A DNA stretch of 64,000 nucleotides from Thermanaeromonas sp. C210. Lineage in GTDB: Bacteria > Bacillota > DSM-521 > Neomoorellales > Neomoorellaceae. The notes beneath the pieces were generated by a model that did not search any database, was not told where the DNA came from, and worked only from the letters and a program-made list of their open reading frames with translations. The DNA lies in NCBI RefSeq assembly GCF_013167955.1, contig NZ_BLWF01000003.1, forward strand, positions 434,001 to 498,000. The letters are read 5' to 3'. Positions 7,841 through 17,255 of this stretch are shown piece after piece (position 1 is the first letter of the stretch; the number at the start of each line of letters is the position of its first letter). Both the position numbers and the translations under genes were made by a program.

Positions 7841-9889
7841 ATGAGCAATCTCAGTGTCAGGGGAAGTTTATTACTCAAGATGACTCTAGTGTTCGGGTTA
7901 ATCGTCGCCATTGGGTGTCTGGTATTGTCGTGGGTAAGTGAGACCCGGGCAGCCGCCGCCCTGGAGGCGGAGGCAAGGGAGGCCATGCTGAAGGTGGCGC
8001 GCCAGGTTGCCGAAACCCAGGATAGCCGCATCCAGGCTCGGTTGTATGTAGTGGAAAGTCTGGCCAATAAGAATGTAATCCGCGGCAGGTCGGGCGATCG
8101 GGAAGCTACCCTTGCAGAGAAGGTTCAGTTGCTGAATGAGGAATTAGAGAAGGCGGGTTCCCTTGGCTTTAAGCGTTTGGCCGTCTTGGACAGGGATGGT
8201 AACGCAGTTTACCAGAACGGCAGCACAGCTAACCTCGCCGACAGGGAGTACTTCCGCCGGGCCATGGAGGGTAACACCAATGTTTCCACCAGCATGGTGA
8301 GCAAGGTTGATCAGACGGTGATTTTCGGCTATGCCGCTCCCATCCGCCATTATGCTACAGGCGAAATAGTGGGCGCTGTGGCCGGTATAGTAGATGGGGC
8401 CAAATTTAGCGAACTGGTGGGAAGCGTCACCTACGGCCGTACGGGGTACGCCTTTGCCGTAGACAGCACGGGGAAGATCATAGCCCACAAGGATACCCAG
8501 AAGGCCCTGGACCAGGAGAATATCCTAGAAGAAGCCCAGTCTGATGCCTCCCTGGCCTCTCTGGCGGATGTGGTAGCCAAGATGGTGCAAGGCGAAGAAG
8601 GAGTGTCCACTTATACCCTACAGGGTCAGGAGATGATCATCGCCTACGCACCCCTCAAGACCGCCGGCTGGTCCATAGCAGTCACTGCGCCCAGGGATGA
8701 GGTGCTGGAGCGGGCGGCCAGCCTGCGACAGTCGGTACTACTCGTATCCCTTTTGGTTACCGTCCTTGCTGTGGTACTGACCTATGTGATGGCCAGAAGC
8801 ATTTCCACTCCTATCGCGGATTTGGCGCAAGTGGTCACGAAGTTTGCGGAATACGACTTTAGATTTGGTGAAAAAGACAAGGCAAGTCGACACTTGAAGA
8901 GAAAAGATGAGGTCGGGCAGATTGCCAATGCCCTCGCCGGCATGCAGAGTAATTTGGTCAATTTGATTAGGGACCTCAAAACGGAGGCCCAGACCCTGTC
9001 CGGCAATTCTGCCTCCTTAAGCGCTGCCTCAGAAGAGATGGCGTCATCCTCGGACGAAGTTGCCAAGGCCATTCAGCAGGTGGCCGCCGGAGCCGGGGAA
9101 CAGGCCGGGCATCTCCAGGAGATATTGGGCCTTATGGAGAACATAACTACCAACCTGGAAAGGGTTAGGACGGCGCTCGGGCGGGTTAAGGCCAACAGCG
9201 AGGACACCTCGGCGCGGGCCGGCGCCGGCAAAAAGGAGCTGGATAACCTCGTAGGTTCCATCGAGGGAGTGCGGGAAGCCTTCAAGGTGGTCGTCGAAAA
9301 GCTGGAGGTTCTCCGGGACTCCGTCGGCCAGGTGGAGGAGATTTTAGAAGTAATCAACGGAATAGCCGAACAGACCAATCTACTGGCCTTGAACGCGGCC
9401 ATTGAGGCGGCCAGGGCAGGAGAAGCTGGCCGGGGCTTTGCCGTGGTGGCCGAGGAAGTGCGCAAGCTGGCCGAGCAATCCCGGGCCTCTTCGGACAAGA
9501 TAAGGGAGCTCCTGGGCAGCATAACTTTACGCACCGGCGAAGTGGTCTCCACCTCCGAAAAGGTAACCTCCGAGGTGGCCAGCCAGCTGAATAACGTAGA
9601 GAACACCATCAAGGCCTTTGACGATATACTGGCGGCGGTAACGGCCATAGGGCCTTTGGTAGAAGCAACCTATAGGGAAGTGGAGGCTACAGTACAGGCC
9701 AAGGATGTGGCGCTGGAGCGGGTCCAGAGCATAAGCGCCGTGGCTGAAGAAACATCGGCGTCTGCTGAAGAGATATCTGCGTCGGCAGAAGAGCTTTCGG
9801 CCTCTACCCAGGAAATAGCCTCCAATGCCCAGCAGGTCTTAGAGGTGGCCAGGCGGCTGGAAGGGCAGGTGGAGCGTTTCCAGGTCTAA
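7841..9889 (+). CDS. Methyl-accepting chemotaxis protein (dCache-type sensor)
   Basis: 682 residues with classic transducer layout: short cytoplasmic N-terminus, first membrane helix about residues 9-31, an extracellular dCache-like sensor to about 290, second membrane helix about 293-315 ([19 protein letters not shown]), HAMP linker ([19 protein letters not shown]), and a long coiled-coil signalling domain whose hairpin tip reads [19 protein letters not shown]. The C-terminus contains repeated SAEE(I/L)SAS heptads. It sits under the c-di-GMP riboswitch, so receptor abundance should respond to the second messenger. The ligand is unknown. Start ATG 7841 has only a weak, close ribosome site (AAAGG). 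Confidence 0.93.
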   Translation: MSNLSVRGSLLLKMTLVFGLIVAIGCLVLSWVSETRAAAALEAEAREAMLKVARQVAETQDSRIQARLYVVESLANKNVIRGRSGDREATLAEKVQLLNEELEKAGSLGFKRLAVLDRDGNAVYQNGSTANLADREYFRRAMEGNTNVSTSMVSKVDQTVIFGYAAPIRHYATGEIVGAVAGIVDGAKFSELVGSVTYGRTGYAFAVDSTGKIIAHKDTQKALDQENILEEAQSDASLASLADVVAKMVQGEEGVSTYTLQGQEMIIAYAPLKTAGWSIAVTAPRDEVLERAASLRQSVLLVSLLVTVLAVVLTYVMARSISTPIADLAQVVTKFAEYDFRFGEKDKASRHLKRKDEVGQIANALAGMQSNLVNLIRDLKTEAQTLSGNSASLSAASEEMASSSDEVAKAIQQVAAGAGEQAGHLQEILGLMENITTNLERVRTALGRVKANSEDTSARAGAGKKELDNLVGSIEGVREAFKVVVEKLEVLRDSVGQVEEILEVINGIAEQTNLLALNAAIEAARAGEAGRGFAVVAEEVRKLAEQSRASSDKIRELLGSITLRTGEVVSTSEKVTSEVASQLNNVENTIKAFDDILAAVTAIGPLVEATYREVEATVQAKDVALERVQSISAVAEETSASAEEISASAEELSASTQEIASNAQQVLEVARRLEGQVERFQV

Positions 9890-10009
9890 AGGGCTCGGAA
9901 TTCCCGCGGAGCGGGGAGGTCAAACCAGGGGGGCGCCTGCGCGGAGTTAGTTCAATTTGCCGCGCGTCAGGGGGGAATAGGTATTTCGTGCTTCCAAGGG
10001 ACGAGTAAA

Positions 10010-11278
10010 TTGGTCCGGCCGGCTGCGGCGATCCTCACGTTCGGCGTCCTTTATCTGATAGCGCGGGCCAACTACCTCCTCTACCACGCCCTGGTGGAAA
10101 TATTTAGCGTGGTGGTAGCTTTCCTGATCTTTGCCATTTCTTGGCTGGTCAGGGACCGAGAACACGACTCTTTTCCCAGCGCTATCGGCGTGGGTTACGC
10201 CTTTGTGGGGCTTCTTGACATCACCCACACCATCGCCTACCGGGGCATGGGGATCTTCGCCCAAACCGGGGCCAACCCGGCCACCCAGCTATGGATAAGT
10301 GCCAGGTGGCTGGAAGCCGTTACCCTCCTTACAGCCCCCTTCGTCCATACGATTAGAGCCCGAACCCTCCTGTGGTGGACCTATGGGGCCTTTTTCGGCC
10401 TCGTGCTGCTGGCCATATTCTGGTGGAAGGTTTTCCCCATCTGTTACGTAGAGGGTTCGGGCCTCACTACTTTTAAAATAGGGGCCGAGTACGGGGTAAT
10501 CGGCGTTCTGGTTCTGACCCTTTTGGTACTGCGCAAGCATAGCCCCCAAATACCTCCCGTTTTGGTAAGGTACCTTTCTTATGCTATTGTTGCTACTATT
10601 GTCAGTGAATTTTGCTTCACCCTGTACGTCGATGTTTATGACTTAGCAAATTTTGCCGGACACCTGGTAAAAGTGGCGAGCTATTACCTGCTCTTCTGCG
10701 GGATTGTCGAGAGGTGCATTCGGGAACCCCTCGCTAACCTCTACTACAGCCTCCAGAAGGAGAACATGCGCCTAAAGCGTGAGGCTTCCCTGGACTCCCT
10801 GACGGGTCTTTTTAACCGGGGGGCCGCTCTATTGTTAATCGAGGCCAAGTTGCGGGAGAGCCGTGTTGCCCGGGAGCCCTTCAGCCTGATGATGATCGAC
10901 ATCGACCACTTTAAGCAGGTCAACGATACCCACGGGCACCAGATCGGTGACGCCGTCCTAAGGGAGCTGGGTAACTTGATTCTTGGCACCGTGCGGTCCG
11001 GCGAAGATATTGTAGGGAGGTACGGTGGGGAAGAATTCATTTTGGCCATGGGCAATACCGATGCCGCCCGGGCCACCGCCGTAGCCGAGCGCATACGGCA
11101 GGAGGTCGCAGAGCATATCTTCGCATCTCCCTGCGGCAAGCCCCTTAAAGTGACGGTGAGCGTGGGTGTAGTGGAGGCCAGGCGAGGAGAACCGGTAGAA
11201 GAGATTATCCGGCGCGCCGATGAAGCGCTGTATCAGGCCAAGGCCAGGGGCCGCAATCGCGCCGAAGTTATGGGATGA
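10010..11278 (+). CDS. MASE3-GGDEF diguanylate cyclase
   Basis: 422 residues. Residues 1-240 hold about seven membrane helices of the MASE3 sensor type (YHALVEIFSVVVAFLIF is its signature start). After a short coiled coil (about 245-260) comes a GGDEF domain (DSLTGLFNR, then IDIDHFKQVND, RYGGEEF). The GGEEF active motif is intact, so c-di-GMP synthesis from two GTP is expected; no RxxD inhibitory site is obvious just upstream of it. The start is TTG 10010 with AAGGGA 9 bases before it. It follows the chemoreceptor by 120 bases and probably shares the riboswitch-controlled transcript, which would give feedback on its own product. Confidence 0.88.
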   Translation: MVRPAAAILTFGVLYLIARANYLLYHALVEIFSVVVAFLIFAISWLVRDREHDSFPSAIGVGYAFVGLLDITHTIAYRGMGIFAQTGANPATQLWISARWLEAVTLLTAPFVHTIRARTLLWWTYGAFFGLVLLAIFWWKVFPICYVEGSGLTTFKIGAEYGVIGVLVLTLLVLRKHSPQIPPVLVRYLSYAIVATIVSEFCFTLYVDVYDLANFAGHLVKVASYYLLFCGIVERCIREPLANLYYSLQKENMRLKREASLDSLTGLFNRGAALLLIEAKLRESRVAREPFSLMMIDIDHFKQVNDTHGHQIGDAVLRELGNLILGTVRSGEDIVGRYGGEEFILAMGNTDAARATAVAERIRQEVAEHIFASPCGKPLKVTVSVGVVEARRGEPVEEIIRRADEALYQAKARGRNRAEVMG

Positions 11279-11388
11279 ACCCGCGGAGGTGAAACCCTGA
11301 AGGCTTCCTCAACCCTGTGGAAATAACGGGCGCGATGGGATATAATTTGGTTATGGCGTTAACCTTCCGCAGAGGAGGGGAGTAGCTA

Positions 11389-11850
11389 CTGGCCTTATAT
11401 GCTAACCGGGCCGCGCGGGGGGCCATCATTGCGGCGGTCTACGCTGTTATCACCATCGTGTTGGCTCCCATCAGTTTCGGCATGGTGCAAGTGCGAGTTG
11501 CCGAGGCCCTCACCCTGCTGCCTATAATATTTCCCGAAGCCATATGGGGGCTTTTCCTGGGCTGTTTAATCAGCAACATCTTTGGGGGAATGGGGCCTAT
11601 CGACATTTTCTTGGGCAGCCTTACTACCCTCGTGGCCGCCTGGCTTACTTATCGCTTGCGCGGTTCTCCTCTCGCCTATGTACCGCCCATAGTCCTTAAC
11701 GGGCTCATCGTAGGAGCTTATTTATCGTTTTTGCTGCAAGTAAATCTATTCCTTTGCATTGTCAGTGTTTCGGCCGGGGAAGCCGTGGCGGTATTGGGTC
11801 TGGGCATCCCCCTGTTGCGCCGGCTGCGCAAGTTATACCGGCAGGAATAG
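11389..11850 (+). CDS. queT: QueT-family queuosine-precursor transporter
   Basis: About 153 residues with four to five membrane helices. APISFGMVQVRVAEALTLLP is the QueT signature and lies near the N-terminus in homologues, preceded by a first helix. The only frame covering that helix (RGAIIAAVYAVITIVL) opens after a TAG at 11383 and has no ATG/GTG/TTG before it; a CTG at 11389 stands 8 bases after GAGGAGGGG, so I infer a CTG start. A start at TTG 11458 would cut off the first helix. TATAAT at 11340-11345 is a plausible -10. I looked for a preQ1 aptamer in the short leader and did not find one. Confidence 0.7.
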   Translation: MALYANRAARGAIIAAVYAVITIVLAPISFGMVQVRVAEALTLLPIIFPEAIWGLFLGCLISNIFGGMGPIDIFLGSLTTLVAAWLTYRLRGSPLAYVPPIVLNGLIVGAYLSFLLQVNLFLCIVSVSAGEAVAVLGLGIPLLRRLRKLYRQE

Positions 11851-12573
11851 GTGATCCGGGTGGCTACGGAAAAGGAAGTATATGTCCGGGACCTTTTTAG
11901 CCATATTGCCCGGCGTTATGACTTGATGAACACCCTTTTAAGCTTTAACCTGGATAAATACTGGCGACAAGTGGCCGTAGGAAAAGCGGCTTTAAAACCG
12001 GGGGATAGGGTCCTGGACGTTTGCTGCGGGACGGGCATGTTGAGTCTAGCCCTGGCGCGGGCGGTATTTCCCCGGGGCAAAGTGGTGGGGTTGGATTTTT
12101 GTCCAGCAATGCTCGAAGTGGCCAGGGGCAATCTGGCCCGCAGCCCCTATGGAAATCTGGTGGAACTGGTAGAGGGCAATGCCGTATCCCTTCCCTTTGC
12201 CAGCGATACCTTCGACGGTGCCACCATCGCCTTTGCCCTAAGAAATGTTCCCGATATAGAAAAAACCCTACTGGAAATGAAGCGGGTAGTACGCCCTGGA
12301 GGACGGGTGGTGTCCCTGGAGCTGGCCAAACCCTCGTGGCCCCTGTTTAAGCAGCTTTATTATTTTTACTTCAACCGTGTAGTTCCTATCCTGGGCCGTT
12401 TGGGGGTGGGACTTAAGGATCCGTACAGCTATTTACCTCGATCCTTACAGGGCTTTCCCCACCAGCGCGAAATACTTGCCCTCTTCAATCGCATAGGGCT
12501 GGAAGAAGCTCAATGCATTGAGCTCACCGGCGGAATAGTGGCCGTCCATGTCGGCATTAAGGGAGAGGAATGA
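11851..12573 (+). CDS. menG: Demethylmenaquinone methyltransferase (MenG/UbiE)
   Basis: 240 residues, the usual size. SAM-dependent class I methyltransferase: motif I VLDVCCGTGMLSLALA, motif II with GLDFCPAMLEVA, and the UbiE signatures YDLMNTLLSFNLDKYWR near the N-terminus and ALRNVPDIEKTLLEM later. It performs the final C-methylation of menaquinone. The gene abuts the queT stop, and ubiD-like and ubiA-like genes follow at short spacing, so these three form a quinone operon. GTG 11851 is used; a GTG at 11860 is an alternative start. Confidence 0.93.
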   Translation: MIRVATEKEVYVRDLFSHIARRYDLMNTLLSFNLDKYWRQVAVGKAALKPGDRVLDVCCGTGMLSLALARAVFPRGKVVGLDFCPAMLEVARGNLARSPYGNLVELVEGNAVSLPFASDTFDGATIAFALRNVPDIEKTLLEMKRVVRPGGRVVSLELAKPSWPLFKQLYYFYFNRVVPILGRLGVGLKDPYSYLPRSLQGFPHQREILALFNRIGLEEAQCIELTGGIVAVHVGIKGEE

Positions 12574-12579
12574 ACCTTC

Positions 12580-14055
12580 TTGGCCTATAAGGACCTGCGG
12601 GAATATCTGGATACCCTCACCAAGAAAGGATTGCTGCACCGGGTAACTGTAGAGGTGGATCCGGTGCTGGAAATAGCAGCCATAAGCGACCGGGTAGTGA
12701 AGGCCGGCGGTCCGGCCCTCTTTTTCGAAAGGGTAAAGGGCCATGCCATGCCGGTGGTTACCAATCTTTTCGGCAGTGAAGAGCTGGTCAAGACTGCTTT
12801 GGAGATTGAAAGTTTGGATGAGCCCGCGGCGCGGCTGGCGGAGCTCTTAAGAATACCTGAGGATACCAACTGGTTGTCACGCCTGCAGTATTTACCCAAA
12901 TTGATGGAGGTATCGCGGTTTCTGCCCCGGCGGGTTAAGAGCGCTCCCTGTCAGGAAGTGGTAGTGGACCCACCATCCCTGGCGGAGCTTCCTGTCCTCA
13001 AGCTTTGGCCCCATGATGGGGGCCGGTTCATCACTTTGCCCCTTGTGTTCACCCGGGACCCGCAAACCGGGAGGCGCAACCTGGGCATGTACCGGATGCA
13101 GGTCTTCGATGATCGAACTACCGGCATGCACTGGCACCTCCATAAGGATGCCGCCGAACATTTCTCCCGGGCGGGGGAGAGGCTGGAAGTAGCGGTGGCC
13201 CTGGGAGGTGATCCCGCCCTCATTTATGCCGCCACGGCGCCAGTTCCGCCCGGGATAGACGAGGTAATCCTGGCGGGTTTCTTGAGGCGCGAGCCAGTCG
13301 AAATGGTCCCGGCTCTGACGGTAAACCTGGAGGTGCCCGCTCATGCGGAAATAATTCTGGAGGGTTACGTCGACCTCGGAGAAAGGCGGCTAGAGGGGCC
13401 CTTTGGCGACCATACCGGCTACTATTCTCCCGCCGACTATTACCCCGTTTTTCACCTCACCTGCATGACCCGCCGGAGGGACGCCCTTTATCCGGCTACG
13501 GTAGTAGGCCGGCCTCCTATGGAAGATGCTTTCTTGGGTAAAGTGACGGAAAGGCTTTTCCTGCCTCTGATCCGCCTTATCCTTCCGGAGGTCAGGGATA
13601 TCAACTTTCCCGTAGAAGGTGTTTTCCACAATTGTGCCATTGTTTCCATTGCCAAACGTTATCCCGGCCAGGGGCGAAAAGTGATACACGCCCTATGGGG
13701 CATGGGCCAGATGATGTTTACTAAGTTTTTGATAGTGGTGGATGCCGATGTTAACGTCCACGACCTGGACGAAGTGCGCTGGAAGGTTTTGGGCAATGTG
13801 GACCCGCGGCGTGACACGGTTATTGTAGAGGGTCCCCTTGATGTCCTGGATCACGCCTCCCCCCAGCCGGGGTATGGCGGAAAGATGGGTATCGACGCCA
13901 CGCGCAAACTTCCCGAAGAAGGGCATCCTCGCCCCTGGCCTCTCGAGGCGCGCTCCGACCGTCAAACCCGGGAATTGGTCGTAAGGAGGTGGGAGGAGTA
14001 TGGGCTTTCCCGGGGTCTTCTATCGGAAACTGAATATCTTTTTGGAGATGATTAA
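12580..14055 (+). CDS. UbiD-family decarboxylase, probably menaquinone (MqnL-like)
   Basis: 491 residues, standard UbiD length. These enzymes use prenylated FMN to decarboxylate aromatic acids. Recognisable UbiD segments include the GMYRMQVFD region, MHWHLHKD, the LEGPFGDHTGYYS motif with the catalytic Glu/Asp set, and HNCAIVSIAKRYPGQ. It stands between menG and a UbiA prenyltransferase and overlaps the latter by 56 bases, so it most likely decarboxylates the prenylated naphthoate of the futalosine pathway. That role is from context; no UbiX-type flavin prenyltransferase is visible in the window. Start TTG 12580 follows AGAGGA. Confidence 0.85.
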   Translation: MAYKDLREYLDTLTKKGLLHRVTVEVDPVLEIAAISDRVVKAGGPALFFERVKGHAMPVVTNLFGSEELVKTALEIESLDEPAARLAELLRIPEDTNWLSRLQYLPKLMEVSRFLPRRVKSAPCQEVVVDPPSLAELPVLKLWPHDGGRFITLPLVFTRDPQTGRRNLGMYRMQVFDDRTTGMHWHLHKDAAEHFSRAGERLEVAVALGGDPALIYAATAPVPPGIDEVILAGFLRREPVEMVPALTVNLEVPAHAEIILEGYVDLGERRLEGPFGDHTGYYSPADYYPVFHLTCMTRRRDALYPATVVGRPPMEDAFLGKVTERLFLPLIRLILPEVRDINFPVEGVFHNCAIVSIAKRYPGQGRKVIHALWGMGQMMFTKFLIVVDADVNVHDLDEVRWKVLGNVDPRRDTVIVEGPLDVLDHASPQPGYGGKMGIDATRKLPEEGHPRPWPLEARSDRQTRELVVRRWEEYGLSRGLLSETEYLFGDD

Positions 14056-14869
14056 GTTCGAGCATACCATATTTGCCCTGCCCTTTGCCTACCTCGGGGC
14101 TTTTCTGGCCGCCGAAGGACTGCCAACGGGACACCAGCTCTTCTGGATTACCATGGCCATGATCGGTGCCCGAACCGCAGCCATGTCTTTAAACCGCCTC
14201 ATAGACCGGCACATCGACGCTTTAAATCCCCGCACCGCCGATCGGGCCCTGCCTCGCGGCATCCTTTCCGTCTTTGAAGTCTGGATTTATACGTTCCTCT
14301 CCCTGGGGCTTCTGGTCCTGGCCGCCTTCCAACTCAACGAGCTTTGCGTCCGGCTGCTCCCCCTGGCCGTATTTGTACTGGTAATTTATTCTTATACCAA
14401 ACGTTGGACCTGGGGGTGCCATCTAGTACTAGGCCTGGCAGACAGCCTGGCTCCTATGGGAGCGTGGGTAGCGGTGCGCGCAAGCCTGGATATCCCTGCC
14501 CTTGTACTGGGCATGGGGATGGGTCTCTGGGTGGCCGGCTTTGACATTATCTATGCCTGCCAGGACTACGACTTTGACCGGCGGTACGGTATCCATTCGA
14601 TTCCGGCACGCTTCGGTAAGGACAAAGCCTTGTGGATAGCCCGGGCCTTCCACGGGCTTGCGGTGCTCTGCCTGACTCTTTTGGGCTTTTTTCTCCAACT
14701 GGGAACCGTTTACTTTGCCGGAGTGATAGTAGCGGCGCTGATCCTGGTTCACGAACACCGCCTGGTATCACCTGAGGATCTTTCCCGTATTAATGTAGCC
14801 TTTTTGCAGATGAACGGCTATCTCAGCATGCTTATGTTTGCCTTTACGGTACTGGCGGTGCTCTTATAA
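14000..14869 (+). CDS. UbiA-family prenyltransferase, probably menaquinone (MqnP-like)
   Basis: 289 residues, about eight membrane helices. The two aspartate-rich motifs are present as NRLIDRHIDALNPRT (about residues 62-76) and DFDRRYGIHSIPARFG (about 190-206); these bind Mg-diphosphate of the polyprenyl donor. Start ATG 14000 has GGAGG upstream and lies inside the end of the ubiD-like gene, indicating coupled translation. Both UbiA 4-hydroxybenzoate and MqnP enzymes share this pattern; the thermophilic anaerobe context and the lack of ubiquinone make the menaquinone role more likely. Confidence 0.88.
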   Translation: MGFPGVFYRKLNIFLEMIKFEHTIFALPFAYLGAFLAAEGLPTGHQLFWITMAMIGARTAAMSLNRLIDRHIDALNPRTADRALPRGILSVFEVWIYTFLSLGLLVLAAFQLNELCVRLLPLAVFVLVIYSYTKRWTWGCHLVLGLADSLAPMGAWVAVRASLDIPALVLGMGMGLWVAGFDIIYACQDYDFDRRYGIHSIPARFGKDKALWIARAFHGLAVLCLTLLGFFLQLGTVYFAGVIVAALILVHEHRLVSPEDLSRINVAFLQMNGYLSMLMFAFTVLAVLL

Positions 14870-14893
14870 CCCCTTGCCAAGGTGGTGAATAAC

Positions 14894-15718
14894 TTGACGG
14901 AACTGACCAATGCCGAAATTGAGCGCTACAGCCGGCAGATTATCCTGTCCAACTTAGGGGGACGGGGGCAGAAAAGGCTCAAGGAAAGCAGGGTTCTGGT
15001 GGTAGGAGCCGGAGGCCTCGGGTCCCCGGTGGCCTACTACTTGGCCGCTGCCGGGGTGGGTACTATCGGCATTGTGGACAGTGATGCCGTGGAGCTCTCC
15101 AACCTCCAGCGACAGATCCTCCATTCCACCGATAGGCTGGGAAAATCCAAAGCCGAATCGGCGCGCGAGACGCTTCTGGCCTTAAATCCCCACATTACTG
15201 TCAACACCTACCCCCTGCGCTTGACCAAAGACAATATCCTACCCATTATCCAGGATTACGAAGTGGTGGTGGGCGGGGTAGACAATTTTCCCACGAGGTA
15301 TCTGCTCAACGATGCCTGTGTAATGGCCGGCAAGCCCCTCGTGGAAGGTGGGGTACTCCAGTGGGACGGCCTGGTCATGACCATCAAGCCCGGGGAGGGA
15401 CCCTGCTATCGCTGTATTTTCCCCGAACCGCCGCCTCGCGGGGCCGTGCCCTCCTGCCAGGAAGCGGGGGTCATGGGGGTGATCCCGGGGGTTATCGGCG
15501 TCATCCAGGCCACCGAAGTTATAAAGCTCTTGCTGGGTGTAGGGCAGACTCTTACCGGCCGTCTGATGCTGTACAACGCCCTGGAGATGCACTTCCGCGA
15601 AGTGACGGCCGAGCGTAATCCGGGTTGCCCTGTATGCGGTGACAACCCCCGCATTCGGGAGTTAGAAGATTACACCTTCGTCTGCGAAGGACAAAGTTGC
15701 CGAGGCGAACTACCGTGA
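14894..15718 (+). CDS. MoeB/ThiF-type E1-like adenylyltransferase
   Basis: About 274 residues. The Rossmann ATP site GAGGLGSPVAYYLAAAGVG and the NLQRQ motif are intact, as is the Cys-x2-Cys pair of zinc sites (CYRC and CPVC). It adenylates the C-terminal glycine of a small sulfur carrier of MoaD/ThiS/TtuB type. I use TTG 14894 because AAGGTGG ends 8 bases before it and the protein then starts at TELTNAEIERYSRQIIL, as homologues do; GTG 14882 is also in frame. A MoaD/ThiS-like carrier lies 1.5 kb downstream (17256), so a TtuC-like role in tRNA thiolation is possible along with molybdopterin or thiamin synthesis. Confidence 0.85.
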   Translation: MTELTNAEIERYSRQIILSNLGGRGQKRLKESRVLVVGAGGLGSPVAYYLAAAGVGTIGIVDSDAVELSNLQRQILHSTDRLGKSKAESARETLLALNPHITVNTYPLRLTKDNILPIIQDYEVVVGGVDNFPTRYLLNDACVMAGKPLVEGGVLQWDGLVMTIKPGEGPCYRCIFPEPPPRGAVPSCQEAGVMGVIPGVIGVIQATEVIKLLLGVGQTLTGRLMLYNALEMHFREVTAERNPGCPVCGDNPRIRELEDYTFVCEGQSCRGELP

Positions 15719-16902
15719 AACATCCTTATTACCAAGCCGCTCAAAATATAGCATCCCAAATAGTGTCCTGGCGCAGGTACTTTCACCGGCACCCCGAGCT
15801 TAGTTTCCAGGAAAGGGAAACGGCACGCAAGATAAGCCATATCTTAGAATCCCTGGGACTGGAGGTGAGAACGGGCGTAGCCGGTACCGGAGTGGTAGGG
15901 CTGCTGCGAGGCTCGAGAAGCGATGCAGCCGTCGCTTTACGAGCAGATATGGATGCCCTTCCCCTGCAGGAAGCCACGGGAAGGGAATTTGCCTCCCTTA
16001 ATCCGGGCGTCATGCATGCCTGCGGCCACGATGCCCACATGGCCATGGTGCTGGGAGCAGCGGCCATCCTGGCCCAGGAGCGGGATAGGTTGCCCGGTGC
16101 CGTTAAATTCATCTTCCAGCCCGGAGAAGAAAAGCCGCCCGGGGGAGCCAAATTAATGATCGAAGAAGGGGTGTTAGAAGATCCCCCGGTCAAGGCCATT
16201 TACGGTTTGCACGTGCACAGCCAGTTTCCGCCGGGAACGGTGGCCGTTAAAGAAGGGCCGGTCATGGCAGCGGTGGATAACTTCACTGTAAGGATCAGGG
16301 GGCGGGGCGGCCATGGCTCCTCACCCCACCTGGGCATTGATGCCATAGTGGTGGCCTGCGAAGTGGTCCTGGCCTTGCAAACGATTATCTCCCGCTCTTC
16401 CGACCCCCTCCAGCCCGTCGTCTTGACCGTGGGCACCATAAAGGGCGGCGAAAAGGAGAACATCATCGCCGGCGAAGTGGAGCTCAGCGGCACCGTGAGG
16501 ACCCTGGATTCCGCCCTGCGGGCGGATATCAAGGAACGGTTTGAGCAGGTGGTAACGGGTGTTACTTCGGCCCACGGAGCCACTTATGAGCTCGAATATC
16601 TGGCGGCCTACCCGGTACTGTATAACAACGACCGGCTCCTCGAGATCCTGCGCTCCCTAGATCTGCGGGCCTTAGGGATAGATGGACTGTCCAGCCTCCC
16701 GGCGCCTTCCATGGGCGGGGAGGACTTCGCCTGGTATGCCCAAAAGGTTCCGGCATTATACCTCTTTTTGGGTGCCCGACCGTCTCCAGGCGAGGCCTAC
16801 AACTGGCATCACCCCTCTTTTGACATCCACGAAGGGGTGCTGCCCACGGGTGCCGCCTTGCTGGCGGCCCTGGCTGCGGAAACCCTTAAGCTGAGCCCAT
16901 AA
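15697..16902 (+). CDS. M20D-family amidohydrolase (N-acyl amino acid / IAA-amino acid hydrolase type)
   Basis: 401 residues. Dinuclear metal peptidase fold: HACGHDAHMAM, GEEKPPGGA, GLHVHSQFPPG and WHHPSFDIHE provide the usual Cys/His/Glu metal ligands. A dimerisation domain sits around residues 185-300. Members remove acyl groups from amino acids or act on short peptides; the true substrate is unknown. TTG 15697 has AAGGA 5 bases upstream; GTG 15715, which overlaps the previous stop, is an alternative start six codons in. It is translationally coupled to the adenylyltransferase but shows no functional link to it. Confidence 0.85.
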   Translation: MPRRTTVKHPYYQAAQNIASQIVSWRRYFHRHPELSFQERETARKISHILESLGLEVRTGVAGTGVVGLLRGSRSDAAVALRADMDALPLQEATGREFASLNPGVMHACGHDAHMAMVLGAAAILAQERDRLPGAVKFIFQPGEEKPPGGAKLMIEEGVLEDPPVKAIYGLHVHSQFPPGTVAVKEGPVMAAVDNFTVRIRGRGGHGSSPHLGIDAIVVACEVVLALQTIISRSSDPLQPVVLTVGTIKGGEKENIIAGEVELSGTVRTLDSALRADIKERFEQVVTGVTSAHGATYELEYLAAYPVLYNNDRLLEILRSLDLRALGIDGLSSLPAPSMGGEDFAWYAQKVPALYLFLGARPSPGEAYNWHHPSFDIHEGVLPTGAALLAALAAETLKLSP

Positions 16903-16903
16903 A

Positions 16904-16930
16904 AAAACCTTCCCGCAGGAAGGTTTCGGA
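16904..16930. terminator. Terminator shared by convergent genes
   Basis: AAACCTTCC, loop CGCA, GGAAGGTTT. On the minus strand the stem is followed by a run of T, so it mainly terminates the small zinc ribbon gene, and it also closes the amidohydrolase operon from the other side. Confidence 0.8.
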
Positions 16931-16941
16931 AAAAGGGGCGC

Positions 16942-17052
16942 TCAACTCTCTTTTTTAGCAAAGGTGTCTTTCTGTCCACATTCGGGGCATTTACGCGGTT
17001 TGCAGCGTGCTTCCTTTTCATAGCCGCAACTGTTGCATTTCCAAAGGGCCAT
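16942..17052 (-). CDS. Rubredoxin-like zinc ribbon mini-protein
   Basis: 36 residues starting MALWKCNSCGYEKEARC and ending in KPRKCPECGQKDTF-type sequence. It has two Cys-x2-Cys knuckles plus one extra cysteine, as in a rubredoxin/zinc-ribbon fold. ATG 17052 has GGGAGG about 9 bases upstream; a longer frame from 17142 adds 30 residues without a ribosome site. It has its own promoter and terminator, so it is an independent minus-strand unit between plus-strand operons. Iron or zinc binding cannot be decided, and its function is unknown. Confidence 0.78.
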   Translation of the reverse strand: MALWKCNSCGYEKEARCKPRKCPECGQKDTFAKKES

Positions 17053-17089
17053 AACGTCGCCTCCCGGTAAAGAAAAAGTAGTTATTATT

Positions 17090-17118
17090 ATTTTAAAGCT
17101 AGCATGGTGCTCCGTCAA
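17090..17118 (-). promoter_or_regulatory. Sigma-A promoter of the zinc ribbon gene
   Basis: On the minus strand TTGACG (17113-17118) and TAAAAT (17090-17095) with exactly 17 bases between them, about 35 bases upstream of the start codon. Confidence 0.72.
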
Positions 17119-17255
17119 CGGTTTTCTCTCCTGAATGTCCACGCTCTTAAGAGAGGGGTTTAGCTCGGCGGCCTAGGCAGGCCTATTTTTGCAGCCCGGA
17201 GAAAAGAGTATTATAATAGTAACTGCCGCCATTAGCGCCGGAAGGAGGTTGGCAC

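Noticed and set aside
11281-11388. Possible preQ1 riboswitch before queT.
   Set aside because: Neither the preQ1-I pseudoknot pattern nor the preQ1-II layout could be found in the short leader.
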